Assembly (NCBI GenBank): GCA_947630135.1
Contig: CANRGH010000015.1
Location: 1-59,795 of the forward strand
Origin: an uncultured Monoglobus sp.
GTDB lineage: Bacteria; Bacillota; Clostridia; Monoglobales; Monoglobaceae
DNA: 59,795 nucleotides
Direction of reading: 5' to 3'
Both the position numbers and the translations under genes were made by a program. The notes below the pieces were generated by a model. It had not been told where the DNA came from. It saw only the letters and a program-made list of their open reading frames with translations, and searched no databases. Positions 41,776-50,209 of the stretch are shown here, piece by piece; the stretch's first letter is position 1, and each line of letters opens with the position of its first letter.

Positions 41776-42474
41776 GTGAATAACGACGAACGCATTTGGA
41801 AAGCGAAACAACTCAGATACAAGAAAAGTATGCTCGAAGGGCTTAATTATGAGTATATCTATGAAAAAATTATTGAAATTGATTTTGAGTGTAGCGATAT
41901 TCAGTATCTGATTGATGACGATAACGCTTTACTTGACGCAATGGACGGCGACGACGAACAGGCTTATGAATTTCGTATGATGTTTGCGGATTTGTCCGCC
42001 GAGGTTCAGAATCTGCAAGATATTATCGGAGAATATACTCCGGGTTTCGGATTGGAGGAAATGTTCGATAACTTCTTCGTCGGAATTATGTGCGGAGGCA
42101 GGAGTCCGTTTCAAATTCTCGGTTTCGACGGGTATCAAGAGGACTATTTTCGTTTGATCGCATGGGACGCGGATATGGCAGAAAACGAGGCTTTTAAGCG
42201 CCTTATGCGATTGAAAAAGGAAGATATAATTAAACAGGCTGGTCGTTGTTTTGGCTTGGCAGTTTCGTTTTTTAATGTGGTAACGAAGTTTGATTATTTA
42301 AAGGCGTCGTTTGACATTCTGCGAAACGAAAACACAACGTATCTAAAAATAATCAAAGAAATTGACGAGGCATACGCAGCGGCGGAGGCCAGAGATTTTT
42401 CACCATACAGCGATGTCGGGCAACGGTTTAAAAAATTGATTGAATCGCTGCCTGATAAGGTTTGGTTGGAGTGA
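41776..42474 (+). CDS. Phage protein, hypothetical
   Basis: 232 aa, acidic and helical ('YEYIYEKIIEIDFECSDIQY', 'GFDGYQEDYFRLIAWD'). GTG 41776 is chosen because GAAAGGAG precedes it; the frame stays open upstream to 41692 but that part is the hairpin and a tandem 9-mer. No family recognised. Lies between the resolvase and gene remnants. Confidence 0.6.
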   Translation: MNNDERIWKAKQLRYKKSMLEGLNYEYIYEKIIEIDFECSDIQYLIDDDNALLDAMDGDDEQAYEFRMMFADLSAEVQNLQDIIGEYTPGFGLEEMFDNFFVGIMCGGRSPFQILGFDGYQEDYFRLIAWDADMAENEAFKRLMRLKKEDIIKQAGRCFGLAVSFFNVVTKFDYLKASFDILRNENTTYLKIIKEIDEAYAAAEARDFSPYSDVGQRFKKLIESLPDKVWLE

Positions 42475-42484
42475 GGTGTAGGTT

Positions 42485-42610
42485 GTGAAAATCGGATTGA
42501 TTGATGTGGACGGACATAACTTTCCCAATCTGCTGAAACGTTGCGGCAGAAACGGAAAGTTGCGAAAATCGAGTATTTTGTTGCGCATGGTATTTCAAAT
42601 ATTCCATTAA
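42485..42610 (+). pseudogene. 5' fragment of a phage gene fused to a foreign 3' part
   Basis: GTG 42485 opens 'MKIGLIDVDGHNFPNL', a start I associate with a common full-length protein of clostridial phages. After 16 codons the frame switches to unrelated sequence and stops at 42610. From that point the neighbouring frame codes for the C-terminal part of another protein. This looks like a deletion that joined the head of one gene to the tail of the next. Confidence 0.55.
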
Positions 42611-42840
42611 TGGAGTGTTATTTATGTGAGTTTAGTACGGGGTGTGATGTCTGCCCTGTTAAATGGGGTGGTAAACTCAATTTTTGCATTAACAGAAATG
42701 CAAACTTGGATAACAAGGGGCTTTTGGCGCAATGGAAATATACCAAAAATTACAAAAAAGCAGCGCGTCTGGCGCGAAGGATTGCGAACTTACCGTTGAA
42801 GAAAAAATACAGAGAGGAGTACGAAAATGCGATTGATTGA
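42610..42840 (+). CDS. Cys-containing phage protein, probably truncated at its N-terminus
   Basis: 76 aa from ATG 42610 (TAATG overlap with the upstream remnant). 'MECYLCEFSTGCDVCPVKWG' holds four cysteines in a CxxC...CxxC layout, followed by 'NLDNKGLLAQWKYTKNYKKA'. The frame is open for about 30 codons upstream without a good start, consistent with loss of the original N-terminus. Its stop overlaps the next gene. Confidence 0.55.
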   Translation: MECYLCEFSTGCDVCPVKWGGKLNFCINRNANLDNKGLLAQWKYTKNYKKAARLARRIANLPLKKKYREEYENAID

Positions 42841-43129
42841 CGCGGACAAGTTAAGAGAAGATTGGCTTGAAAACGGTCGAAATGAAAAAATTTACGATAC
42901 AAATGATTTTTTGGATTCCATTGACGGGCAAGAGACCGTTGACGCTGAGCCGGTGCGACATGGTAAGTGGATTTTTGTAGAACCCGGCGCAGTATGGTGT
43001 TCTGAATGTGGCATGGATAGCTCGTTGGGCGATGCTGAGACAGCAGATGAAACTAAAAGGCGAATTGCCAACGGAGAAACACCTAATTATTGTCCAAACT
43101 GTGGCGCGAAAATGGATTTGAAGGGGTGA
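42827..43129 (+). CDS. Small zinc-ribbon phage protein
   Basis: 100 aa. The start 'MRLIDADKLREDWLENGRNE' and the two CxxC pairs ('WCSECGMD', 'YCPNCGAKM') are characteristic of a family of small proteins abundant in clostridial phages and integrative elements. Function unknown. AGAGAGGAG precedes the ATG. Confidence 0.82.
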   Translation: MRLIDADKLREDWLENGRNEKIYDTNDFLDSIDGQETVDAEPVRHGKWIFVEPGAVWCSECGMDSSLGDAETADETKRRIANGETPNYCPNCGAKMDLKG

Positions 43130-43133
43130 TTTT

Positions 43134-43574
43134 GTGACGATTAAAGAGGTCAAACAGTGGCTGGGCAGGGGAAGATTTATTGACGGGGAGATCAATATTC
43201 TTTTGGCGGAACGAGAAAGGCTGTTTGAGCAGGCGACAAAGATCACCAAAGCGCCGAAAATTGACAATGTGGCCGAGGGCGGCGGGAACGCGACTGAACG
43301 GATAATGATTAAATATACCAATTGTACAACAAAAATCGATATGCGCGTCGATGAGCTCTGCCGCGTTAAGGAAGAGATCGAGGCCGTGATTGACAAGGTT
43401 GAGGACTACAAACTGCGCAATTTGCTCCGATACCGATACATAAACTGCCAGACGTGGGAAGATACGGCCTACGCTATGGGTTTGAGTTATGTTCATGTGG
43501 TGCATAATTTGCACCCGAAAGCGCTTTGCGAGGTCAAAAAGCTAATTGAAGAAAATTCTCTGTCCGGATTATAA
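43134..43574 (+). CDS. DUF1492 / RinA-ArpU-like late transcription regulator
   Basis: 146 aa. Coiled N-terminal half and C-terminal 'LRNLLRYRYINCQTWEDTAYAMGLSYVHVVH', split across about 110-140, which resembles a sigma-70 region 4-like helix-turn-helix as in DUF1492 and the RinA/ArpU families. Position just ahead of the terminase genes is where such late activators sit. Start GTG 43134 behind AAGGGGTGATT. Confidence 0.82.
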   Translation: MTIKEVKQWLGRGRFIDGEINILLAERERLFEQATKITKAPKIDNVAEGGGNATERIMIKYTNCTTKIDMRVDELCRVKEEIEAVIDKVEDYKLRNLLRYRYINCQTWEDTAYAMGLSYVHVVHNLHPKALCEVKKLIEENSLSGL

Positions 43575-43795
43575 TAGTTGATCCTATCGGTGCTGAAAAT
43601 TTTTTGAAAAATTTTATAATATTTAATAGAATTTAACACTTGTTCTGTGATATTATATATGCTGTGAAAGTGGATAGGGTTTTCAACATTTTTTCTCCTT
43701 TTATTAATTAATTTGCGAAAGGCGTCGGTGTTTATCGGCGCTTTTCGTGTGGGGATTTTACGAATTTTTACGAACATAAAAAGGGGGCGCGGATA
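43575..43795 (+). other. Non-coding gap before the packaging genes
   Basis: AT-rich 221-nt gap with a hairpin CGAAAGGCG...CGGCGCTTTTCG (43716-43747). A weak TATTATATAT box at 43651-43660 lacks a clear -35 partner, as expected for an activator-dependent late promoter. A pac or cos site could also be here (inference from position). Confidence 0.45.
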
Positions 43796-44179
43796 ATGGC
43801 CTTAAGTGAAGAAAAACGTGCCGAAATTGTGGCGCTGTGGGCGTCTCTTAAAAACAAAAGCAAAATATCGGATTTGGTCGGCGTCTCGGAGGGCACGGTC
43901 AGGAACGTAATCAAGAAGCTTGAGAGCAATGAGGATTATATAAACATATACGAGAGATCGAGGTCAAAGTTTGTTGAAAAATCTACGACGGTAATTGATA
44001 TGGCTTTTGACAGACTTATCGAGAAGTTGTGCGATCCGGAGGATGATGTGACCGTTAATCAGCTTTCGACCGTTATCGGGACTTTGTTTGACAAGCGGGC
44101 GCTCGCCGTTGGCGACAGCACCGAAAATTCAAAGATAACCGTGGAGCTTTCAAAAGAGGCGGCGGAATATGCAAAGTAA
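43796..44179 (+). CDS. Terminase small subunit
   Basis: 127 aa. N-terminal helix-turn-helix ('KISDLVGVSEGTVRNVIKKL') for binding phage DNA and a helical C-terminus for oligomerisation. Ends 11 nt inside the large-subunit gene. AAAGGGGGCG precedes the ATG. Assignment rests on the HTH, size and position. Confidence 0.82.
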   Translation: MALSEEKRAEIVALWASLKNKSKISDLVGVSEGTVRNVIKKLESNEDYINIYERSRSKFVEKSTTVIDMAFDRLIEKLCDPEDDVTVNQLSTVIGTLFDKRALAVGDSTENSKITVELSKEAAEYAK

Positions 44180-45575
44180 TGAAGAAAAAGCTCCGCTTTT
44201 TCAGAACAAATCGCCCACCCGGGTTGCGCGCGCCGCCTCCGCCCGCGCTATAAGACTGGATTTTTCGTTGGTTAACGAGAAGCAGGAGCGGTTTTTTAAG
44301 TCCGAAAAGAGGTTTATCGCTTACGGCGGGGCGCGCGGCGGCGGGAAGTCTTGGGCGCTCAGGCATAAGGCGGCGCTGCTGGCGCTGAATTATGCGGGGA
44401 TTAAGATGCTGCTGCTGCGCAGGACGTACCAGGAGCTGGAGCAGAACCATGTTACGGAACTGACAGCCATGTTAAACGGCGTGGCGAAATACAATATGCA
44501 GCGGAAAATATTCACGTTCCCGAACGGCAGCATATTAAAGCTGGGCTACTGCGCGGCGGAGTCTGATGTGCTGCAATATCAGGGACAAGAATATGACGTT
44601 ATATTCATCGACGAGGCGACGCAGTTCACCGAATATCAGTTTTCGGCCTTGACGGCGTGTGTCAGAGGCGCAAATAATTTCCCGAAGCGGATGTATTTGA
44701 CATGCAACCCCGGAGGCGTGGGGCACGAATGGGTAAAGCGACTTTTTGTGTCGAGGCGCTATAAAGATAGCGAGCGGCCCGACGACTATGAGTTTATACC
44801 CGCGACGGTTTTTGACAACAAGGCGTTGATCGATAACGATCCCGGATATGTGGACATGCTGAATAATCTGCCGGACGATATACGCGAGGCGTGGCGTGAC
44901 GGCAACTGGGATATGCTGGCGGGTCGGTACTTTACCGAGTTTGACAGGCAGATACATGTAATTGAGCCGTTTGAGATCCCCGAGCATTGGCGGCGGTACA
45001 GATCTATTGACTACGGTCTGGACTGCCTGGCGTGTTTGTGGATCGCGGTGGATGAGCGCGGAAACTATTATATTTACCGTGAATACGCCGAGAGCGACAA
45101 GACGATCGCGGACGGAGCGGCTGATCTGGTCGAACTGTCGGGAAGCGAGCAATATGATTATACCGTGGCGCCAACCGATCTTTGGGCGCGGTCGCAGGAG
45201 AGCGCGAAGGCGAAGGCGGATTTGTTCCGCGAAAATGGTGTGCCGCTGATGAAGGGCAGTAACAACCGCGAGGCGGGGTGGCTGGCGATAAAAGATATGC
45301 TGCGGGTCTCGGGCGGCGATAGCAGACTCAAAATTTTCAGCGTGTGTGGACGGCTGATTGAGGACTTGCCCGCGCTGCAGCGGGACCAAAAGCGGCCGAC
45401 CGACTGCATGATCGAGCCGCATGAGATAACGCATGTACCGGACGCGCTGCGGTACTTCGCGCTGGAGTATACGTTCCCGTCCAAAAAGCCGAAGGCTGAG
45501 ATGAGCGCGATCGCCGAGCATGAGCAGCGGCTTTTGAAGCGGGCAAGAAGAGGTAGAAAAGCTCCGCTTTTCTAA
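44169..45575 (+). CDS. terL: Terminase large subunit
   Basis: DNA-packaging motor ATPase and nuclease, 468 aa. Walker A 'GGARGGGKS' (53-61), Walker B 'VIFIDEATQ', coupling 'TCNPGGVGHEWVK', and nuclease motifs beginning 'RSIDYGLDCLACLW'. Residues 5-29 (EEKAPLFQNKSPTRVARAAS plus ARAIR) and the last residues 'RGRKAPLF' are both encoded by copies of intergenic element II, so both termini have been rewritten by repeats. Overlaps the small subunit gene. Confidence 0.95.
   Translation: MQSNEEKAPLFQNKSPTRVARAASARAIRLDFSLVNEKQERFFKSEKRFIAYGGARGGGKSWALRHKAALLALNYAGIKMLLLRRTYQELEQNHVTELTAMLNGVAKYNMQRKIFTFPNGSILKLGYCAAESDVLQYQGQEYDVIFIDEATQFTEYQFSALTACVRGANNFPKRMYLTCNPGGVGHEWVKRLFVSRRYKDSERPDDYEFIPATVFDNKALIDNDPGYVDMLNNLPDDIREAWRDGNWDMLAGRYFTEFDRQIHVIEPFEIPEHWRRYRSIDYGLDCLACLWIAVDERGNYYIYREYAESDKTIADGAADLVELSGSEQYDYTVAPTDLWARSQESAKAKADLFRENGVPLMKGSNNREAGWLAIKDMLRVSGGDSRLKIFSVCGRLIEDLPALQRDQKRPTDCMIEPHEITHVPDALRYFALEYTFPSKKPKAEMSAIAEHEQRLLKRARRGRKAPLF
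44181..44251 (+). repeat. Element II (copy 2) inside the terL 5' end
   Basis: GAAAAAGC-TCC-GCTTTTTC hairpin, then CGCCCACCCGGGTTGCGCGC and a 12-nt loop CCGCCTCCGCCC with a shortened right arm. It is in frame with terL and supplies about 20 codons. Confidence 0.8.
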
Positions 45576-45808
45576 ATTGATTTGCCCGCCCGGTTGCGCG
45601 CGCCGCCTCCGCCCCGCGCGCTGAACAACATTGTGATAAAGGATTAATAATAAATAAAAGCGCCCGATGGGCGCAAGGGCTCCCACGAAGCGCCAGCGGA
45701 GCGCACTTCGTGGGAAAGAGGAACCGACCCGGAGCGGGTGAGACTTTCACGCTTGCGTGAAAGCAAACAAGCGTAGGGATCGGTGACGACGAAAGGATTG
45801 GTGACGAA
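45549..45808 (+). repeat. Tandem cassettes: element II (copy 3) + hp0 + element I (copy D)
   Basis: Element II at 45549-45624 starts within the last codons of terL. hp0 GCGCCC-GAT-GGGCGC is at 45660-45674. Element I from 45677 has hairpin 1 CCCACGAAG...CTTCGTGGG, the conserved GGGAAAGAGGAAC, a middle stem ACCCG-GAG-CGGGT, hairpin 2 CTTTCACG-CTTG-CGTGAAAG (45744-45763), and a doubled tail (GGATCGGTGACGAC, GGATTGGTGACGA). Confidence 0.85.
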
Positions 45809-46141
45809 ATGAATGTTAAGAAGGTTAAGAGGCGGTGTTGTGTGCGGGGGTGCGGGAACACCGATTGTTATTCGATCTCAAAGGGAACAGAGTTCGGCGG
45901 GATCATTATCTGCAAGAGCTGTCTTGAGGAAGCTCTTAAGGCGATAAAGAGCGGTGGAACGGCAAAGACGAGCCGCGCGGTGAAAAAGGCGGCTCCGTTG
46001 TTTTATCATCCGGGAAGTGAACCTCCCTCTCCGTCGCCTGCGGCGACACCTCTCTCTCCCAAAGGAGGGCGAGGCAAGCGGGCGGATAATATCCGCCCCT
46101 ACGGTGATGGGGGAGAAAGAACCGAAAATAAGGAGATGTGA
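45809..46141 (+). CDS. Small zinc-finger phage protein with repeat-encoded tail
   Basis: 110 aa. 'CCVRGCGNTDCYSISKG' and 'IICKSCLEEAL' give a four- to five-Cys zinc-finger-like core in the first 50 residues. From about residue 71 the protein is encoded by the 'CCTCCCTCTCCGTCGCC' and GGGCGGATAATATCCGCCC repeats (46019-46105), ending ADNIRPYGDGG-ERTENKEM. The core is probably the ancestral protein. Confidence 0.6.
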   Translation: MNVKKVKRRCCVRGCGNTDCYSISKGTEFGGIIICKSCLEEALKAIKSGGTAKTSRAVKKAAPLFYHPGSEPPSPSPAATPLSPKGGRGKRADNIRPYGDGGERTENKEM

Positions 46142-46145
46142 TGGC

Positions 46146-46355
46146 ATGCAGTTTATTTGTTTGGCGTTGTGCGGGGTTATTGCGGTTATTGTTATAATTT
46201 CGCATATTGAGCGCAGGGACCTTTATGATCGACTTATGAGCTGTGACTTAGAGGAGTATCAGAGAATTACGGAGCGTTCGGAAGAGGCGCCGAGGCAGGA
46301 GAGCGCGCATGTTAGGGCGATTAAAAAGTGGCGCAATATGGAGAATGGGGAATAA
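46146..46355 (+). CDS. Small single-span membrane protein
   Basis: 69 aa. One N-terminal hydrophobic helix 'FICLALCGVIAVIVIISHI' and a charged helical tail. ATG 46146 follows AAGGAGATGTG; the frame is open further upstream only because it runs through repeats. Role unknown. Confidence 0.6.
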   Translation: MQFICLALCGVIAVIVIISHIERRDLYDRLMSCDLEEYQRITERSEEAPRQESAHVRAIKKWRNMENGE

Positions 46356-46615
46356 AACCCCTCTCAGGCCGCAAAGCGGCCAGCTCTCCCCAAGGGGCGA
46401 GCCACGGGCGGGTAATACCCGCCCCTACGAGATGATGGGGCAGGGTTCCCACGAAGCGCCAGCGGAGCGCACTTCGTGGGAAAGAGGAACAAACTTGAAG
46501 CGATGAGCAAAGGCCGCTTGCGGACTTTGCGATAAGCGGAAAGATTTGCGACGATCGCCCGCCCGGTTGCGCGCGCCCCTCCGCCCCGCGCGCTATTGAA
46601 AGGAGATTTGACTAT
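46356..46615 (+). repeat. Composite intergenic region: palindromic repeats + element I (copy E) + element II (copy 4)
   Basis: 'CCCCTCTCAGGCCGCAAAGC' palindrome (46357-46390), ACGGGCGGGTAATACCCGCC (46404-46423), element I from 46443 with hairpin 2 GCAAAG-G-CCG-CTTG-CGG-A-CTTTGC (46507-46530). Directly after its GCGACGA tail comes the second half of element II (46556-46600), then AAAGGAGATTTGACTAT before the portal ATG. Confidence 0.8.
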
Positions 46616-48949
46616 ATGGAATTTCGATTTACGCCGAGGCAGAAGGGGCTTTTCGGGAAACGGATAAGGCGGGCCGGAGGCAATGCGGGAGATACGTATG
46701 AGCCGAAGGATACCGTTAAGGAGTCCGAGATTGAGAAGGCGAAAAATAGCAGGGTTACGCCATATCAGCACAGGATGACCGTATATGACGCGCCGGAGCA
46801 GTCGGGAGCGGAGGACGGCTTTAATTCGGGCCTTGAGGAGCGGATCACTCGGCAGAGCGCGGGAGCGAGAGACGAGAACGCGCAAATCATGCAGCGGGGC
46901 GCGGTATCGGCCGTGCTGTCCGATATGGAGCAGCCGACAAAGTACATAGACGAGCCGACGGGCGATATCTGGCTGCTGCCGCAGGAGATACCGAAAGCGG
47001 CTGCGACGCCGCCCGACGATATTGACAATGCTCTCGGGACAGACGCGGACGGGAATATTCTGTTTAAGGACGATGTTATCGCGTACATAAAAGACGAGCT
47101 TGAGAAACGGCGCAGCGAGAGGCTGCCGCTTGAGCTTCAATGGCAGCTCAACAGCAATTTTTATGACGGGAACCAATATTGTGACATCAATCCCGCTTGC
47201 GACGAGATCATGCAATATCCGATTGCCGAAGGCGAGGAAGGGAAGCAGCGCGAGGTGTTTAACCGTATCGCGCCGCTGATTGAGACGCGGGTTGCGAACC
47301 TTAAAAAAATCAACTATTCCATGCGGGTAAATCCGTTGACCAATGAGACTGACGACGTTCAGAAGGCGCGCGTGTCGACTGCGATACTTAACCACGCGCA
47401 GCAGAAAAGCGGATTTAATGCCAAAAAGGACGCGCTGATACTCTGGAACGAGATGTGCGGCTCGTGCTTTTTCACGACATGGTGGGACCCGGAGGCGGGA
47501 GAGATCACTTCGGCTGTGCGGGAGACGATGACGGACGACGACGGACGCAGTGCGAGCAAGCTGCGTTTTTTTCATGAGGGCGACATTGACTACGGCTTGT
47601 TGACGCCGTATGAGGTTTATCCCGAGAGCATATTCAAACAGACGGTGGCGGATCAGCAGAGTATTATTGTTGAGCAGGTGCGAACCGTTGATGAGATCGA
47701 AAAGCTCTACGGCGTGAGGCCCGAGGGAACCGAGATCGACACGTTCACTTTAACTCCGATACCCGCAGCGGGCGGGTATGGATATGAGGCGACCGTCGTT
47801 TCGATGGGAAAGGCTAAAATGAAGAACTGTCAGACGGTGGTGACATATTTCGAGAGGGCGTCAAAGGCGTTCCCAAGAGGCAGAATGGCGGTACTTATCG
47901 GCGACGAGGACCTTGTATATTACGGCGAAATGCCTTATGACGAGATACCGATAATACGCTGCGTGTGCAAGGAGCGGCCGGGTCAGTTTTTCGGGAAATC
48001 CGTGATTGAGGAACTGATACCGCTGCAGCGGGCGTATAACACGGCCTGCAACGACATTGGAGATTATCTTAAAACGGTAAAAACGCCGCAATATTTGGTG
48101 TATGAAGGCACGGTTGACGTGGACGAGTGGGAGGAACGCGCGGGAATACCGGGCGCGATCCTGGTTTATAAGGGAAATCCGAATGTTCCGCCGATCCCAA
48201 GACCGAGCACGGCGTTTTCGGGTGAGGTATTCACGCAAAAATACGATTTGGAGCGGCAAATGGAATATGTCGCGGCGGTGTCGCAGCTCATGGTTTACGG
48301 CGAGACGCCGCAGGGCGTGACGTCGGGCACGGCTATTGAGTCGCTGCGCGATATAGACAATACGCGGCTTGCGCTGACGGGTGATTATATCCGGGCTTCC
48401 GTGATTGAAATGGCGAAGATATGGCTTTCGATGTACAAGCGGTACGCGAGCGGCTGGCGCGTTATCAGAACGGTCGGCACAAACGATTTGGGAGATGTAC
48501 TGGTCTGGAGCAGCGAGGACATAACGAGCTATGATGTGACGTTTACGACCGAAAATGAATTGATGTATTCCGATCAGAACCAGTGGCAGAGGCTGTTGCA
48601 GCTTTTGACGTCCGGTATTAATGATCAGAGGATCATTGAGGAGGCCGTTGAAAAGGCGCGCGAATACATCAAGAGCGGCGCGGCAAACAGCGCGGCGACA
48701 GTGAATGAGCTTCAGGAACAGGCGGCGGCGCGAGAGAACACCATGCTTGAGCGCGGCGTGCTGCCGAGCGTTCGGGAGTACGACAACCACAGGCTGCACG
48801 CGGAGGAGCACCTTAAATATATGCTGCAGCTTGAGTTTGAGCGTATGCGGAGAGACAGGCCGCGGATCGCGGAGGCGATGATGGCGCATTATCGGGAGCA
48901 TATACAGAGGTTGAATTATATTGCGCCGCAAGCGGCGCAGGAGAGGTAG
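46616..48949 (+). CDS. Phage portal protein (P22-like)
   Basis: 777 aa, the long size of P22-type portals. 'LELQWQLNSNFYDGNQYCDI', 'REVFNRIAPLIETRVANL' and 'PGQFFGKSVIEELIPLQRAY' are typical. The dodecameric ring at the capsid vertex through which DNA is packaged. The N-terminus M-x-FRFTPRQ is repeated in the next protein. The last codons lie at the start of element II copy 5. An AAAGGAG site within the repeat tail precedes the ATG. Confidence 0.9.
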   Translation: MEFRFTPRQKGLFGKRIRRAGGNAGDTYEPKDTVKESEIEKAKNSRVTPYQHRMTVYDAPEQSGAEDGFNSGLEERITRQSAGARDENAQIMQRGAVSAVLSDMEQPTKYIDEPTGDIWLLPQEIPKAAATPPDDIDNALGTDADGNILFKDDVIAYIKDELEKRRSERLPLELQWQLNSNFYDGNQYCDINPACDEIMQYPIAEGEEGKQREVFNRIAPLIETRVANLKKINYSMRVNPLTNETDDVQKARVSTAILNHAQQKSGFNAKKDALILWNEMCGSCFFTTWWDPEAGEITSAVRETMTDDDGRSASKLRFFHEGDIDYGLLTPYEVYPESIFKQTVADQQSIIVEQVRTVDEIEKLYGVRPEGTEIDTFTLTPIPAAGGYGYEATVVSMGKAKMKNCQTVVTYFERASKAFPRGRMAVLIGDEDLVYYGEMPYDEIPIIRCVCKERPGQFFGKSVIEELIPLQRAYNTACNDIGDYLKTVKTPQYLVYEGTVDVDEWEERAGIPGAILVYKGNPNVPPIPRPSTAFSGEVFTQKYDLERQMEYVAAVSQLMVYGETPQGVTSGTAIESLRDIDNTRLALTGDYIRASVIEMAKIWLSMYKRYASGWRVIRTVGTNDLGDVLVWSSEDITSYDVTFTTENELMYSDQNQWQRLLQLLTSGINDQRIIEEAVEKAREYIKSGAANSAATVNELQEQAAARENTMLERGVLPSVREYDNHRLHAEEHLKYMLQLEFERMRRDRPRIAEAMMAHYREHIQRLNYIAPQAAQER

Positions 48950-49036
48950 AAAAAGCTCCGCTTTTTCAGAATAATAACGCCCGCCCGGTTGCGCGCGCCC
49001 CTCCGCCCCGCGCGCTGAGAAAGGAGACTTGACTAT
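48921..49036 (+). repeat. hp0 + element II (copy 5)
   Basis: hp0 variant GCGCC-GCAAGC-GGCGC, GGAGAGGTA, hairpin GAAAAAGC-TCC-GCTTTTTC, then a stem GCGCGCG / CGCGCGC (48991-48997 / 49009-49015) around CCCCTCCGCCC, then AGAAAGGAGACTTGACTAT before ATG 49037. The first 30 nt are portal codons. Confidence 0.85.
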
Positions 49037-50161
49037 ATGCAATTTAGGTTTACGCCGAGGCAGGCGGGGGTTTATGGGAGTGATGAGCGCCCGCGTGAGG
49101 AGGATGTGCCGATTGAGGATTATGATTATTCGGCGAAAAATAACAAAGAAAGGAATGATGATGAGATGAACGAGAACGAGAATGATGAGAGATTAATTGA
49201 TTTTGACGCGGCCAGAGAACAGGCAATGATCGCCGCTCAGCAGCAGGATCAGGAGCAGACGGCGCCCGAACAGACGGCGCAGCCCTCGGAGCAGCCCGTA
49301 GAGCAACAGCCCGAGCAGGTTCAGGTCGAGCAGACAGCGCAACAGGTTCAGCAGCCGCAACAGCAGGAGTCGCAGCCCGAACAGGGACAGCAGCCCGCGG
49401 AGCAGCCGCAGCAGCAGATGTCGGAGGCTGACAGGGCGGTGCAGGAAAATCAGCAGCTCAGGTCAGCGCTTGCGAACGTGCTTCGGCAGAACCAGCAAAT
49501 GCAGGAGGCTCTTAACCAGATGAGCGAGAGCAATGAGCAGGCTGCCGAGGAGGAAGTCTTGACGCCGCCGACTATGGATTTTTCAAATCTGTGGTCGGAA
49601 GACGAGAATGTTATCAAGCAGAAAGAGGCGGAATACGCGCAGAGAATGGCGGAGTATACCGAAAAAAAGATGATGAAGCAGCTCGCTCCGCTGATCGAAT
49701 ACGCGCAGGGTGAAGCCAAACGAAAAGAAATGCAGACAACAATGCAGAACCTTTCAAAGGTTCCCGCGACGTCGGGAATTATGGGTATGACCGAGACGCT
49801 TGAGAGAATTTTAAACAGTAATCCGACGCTTTCGGGCTCGGACGCGCCGCTTGAGGATAAGCTTATCACGGCTTACGCGATCGCGAAGGGAGCGGACGCT
49901 ATACAGCGTGAGCAGAACCCACCCGCGCCGCAGCCCGAGCCACAGCCGACGATCGACGATTTTATGCGCGTGTACGCCGAAAATCCCGATCTGCAGAGGC
50001 GCATTGAGGCAGCGAGGGCGGCGCAGGCGGCTAAAAGCCGCGCGAATGTGCCGCCGATGAGCGCGTCGGCCGGGGCTTTTAACGCGGCGCTGTCGGCGCC
50101 CGAGGAGCCCAAGACGTTTGAGGACGCCAAGAGGATGTTGATGGCGAAATTGGGGATGTAA
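49037..50161 (+). CDS. Phage scaffolding protein
   Basis: 374 aa. Acidic N-terminus, a Gln/Glu/Pro-rich segment (about 70-145), long coiled-coil helices (about 145-245) and an Ala-rich C-terminus ending 'FEDAKRMLMAKLGM'. Composition and position between portal and capsid genes fit a procapsid scaffold. It starts with FRFTPRQ like the portal. Followed by the capsid gene after 48 nt. Confidence 0.83.
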   Translation: MQFRFTPRQAGVYGSDERPREEDVPIEDYDYSAKNNKERNDDEMNENENDERLIDFDAAREQAMIAAQQQDQEQTAPEQTAQPSEQPVEQQPEQVQVEQTAQQVQQPQQQESQPEQGQQPAEQPQQQMSEADRAVQENQQLRSALANVLRQNQQMQEALNQMSESNEQAAEEEVLTPPTMDFSNLWSEDENVIKQKEAEYAQRMAEYTEKKMMKQLAPLIEYAQGEAKRKEMQTTMQNLSKVPATSGIMGMTETLERILNSNPTLSGSDAPLEDKLITAYAIAKGADAIQREQNPPAPQPEPQPTIDDFMRVYAENPDLQRRIEAARAAQAAKSRANVPPMSASAGAFNAALSAPEEPKTFEDAKRMLMAKLGM

Positions 50162-50209
50162 TTTGGAAAAAATAAAAAATTTATAATATTTTATCAGAGG
50201 TGAATTTTT

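Noticed and set aside
45809-46355. A single longer protein covering both small frames between terL and portal
   Set aside because: Two different frames are used, each with its own ribosome site; the overlap exists only in repeat sequence.
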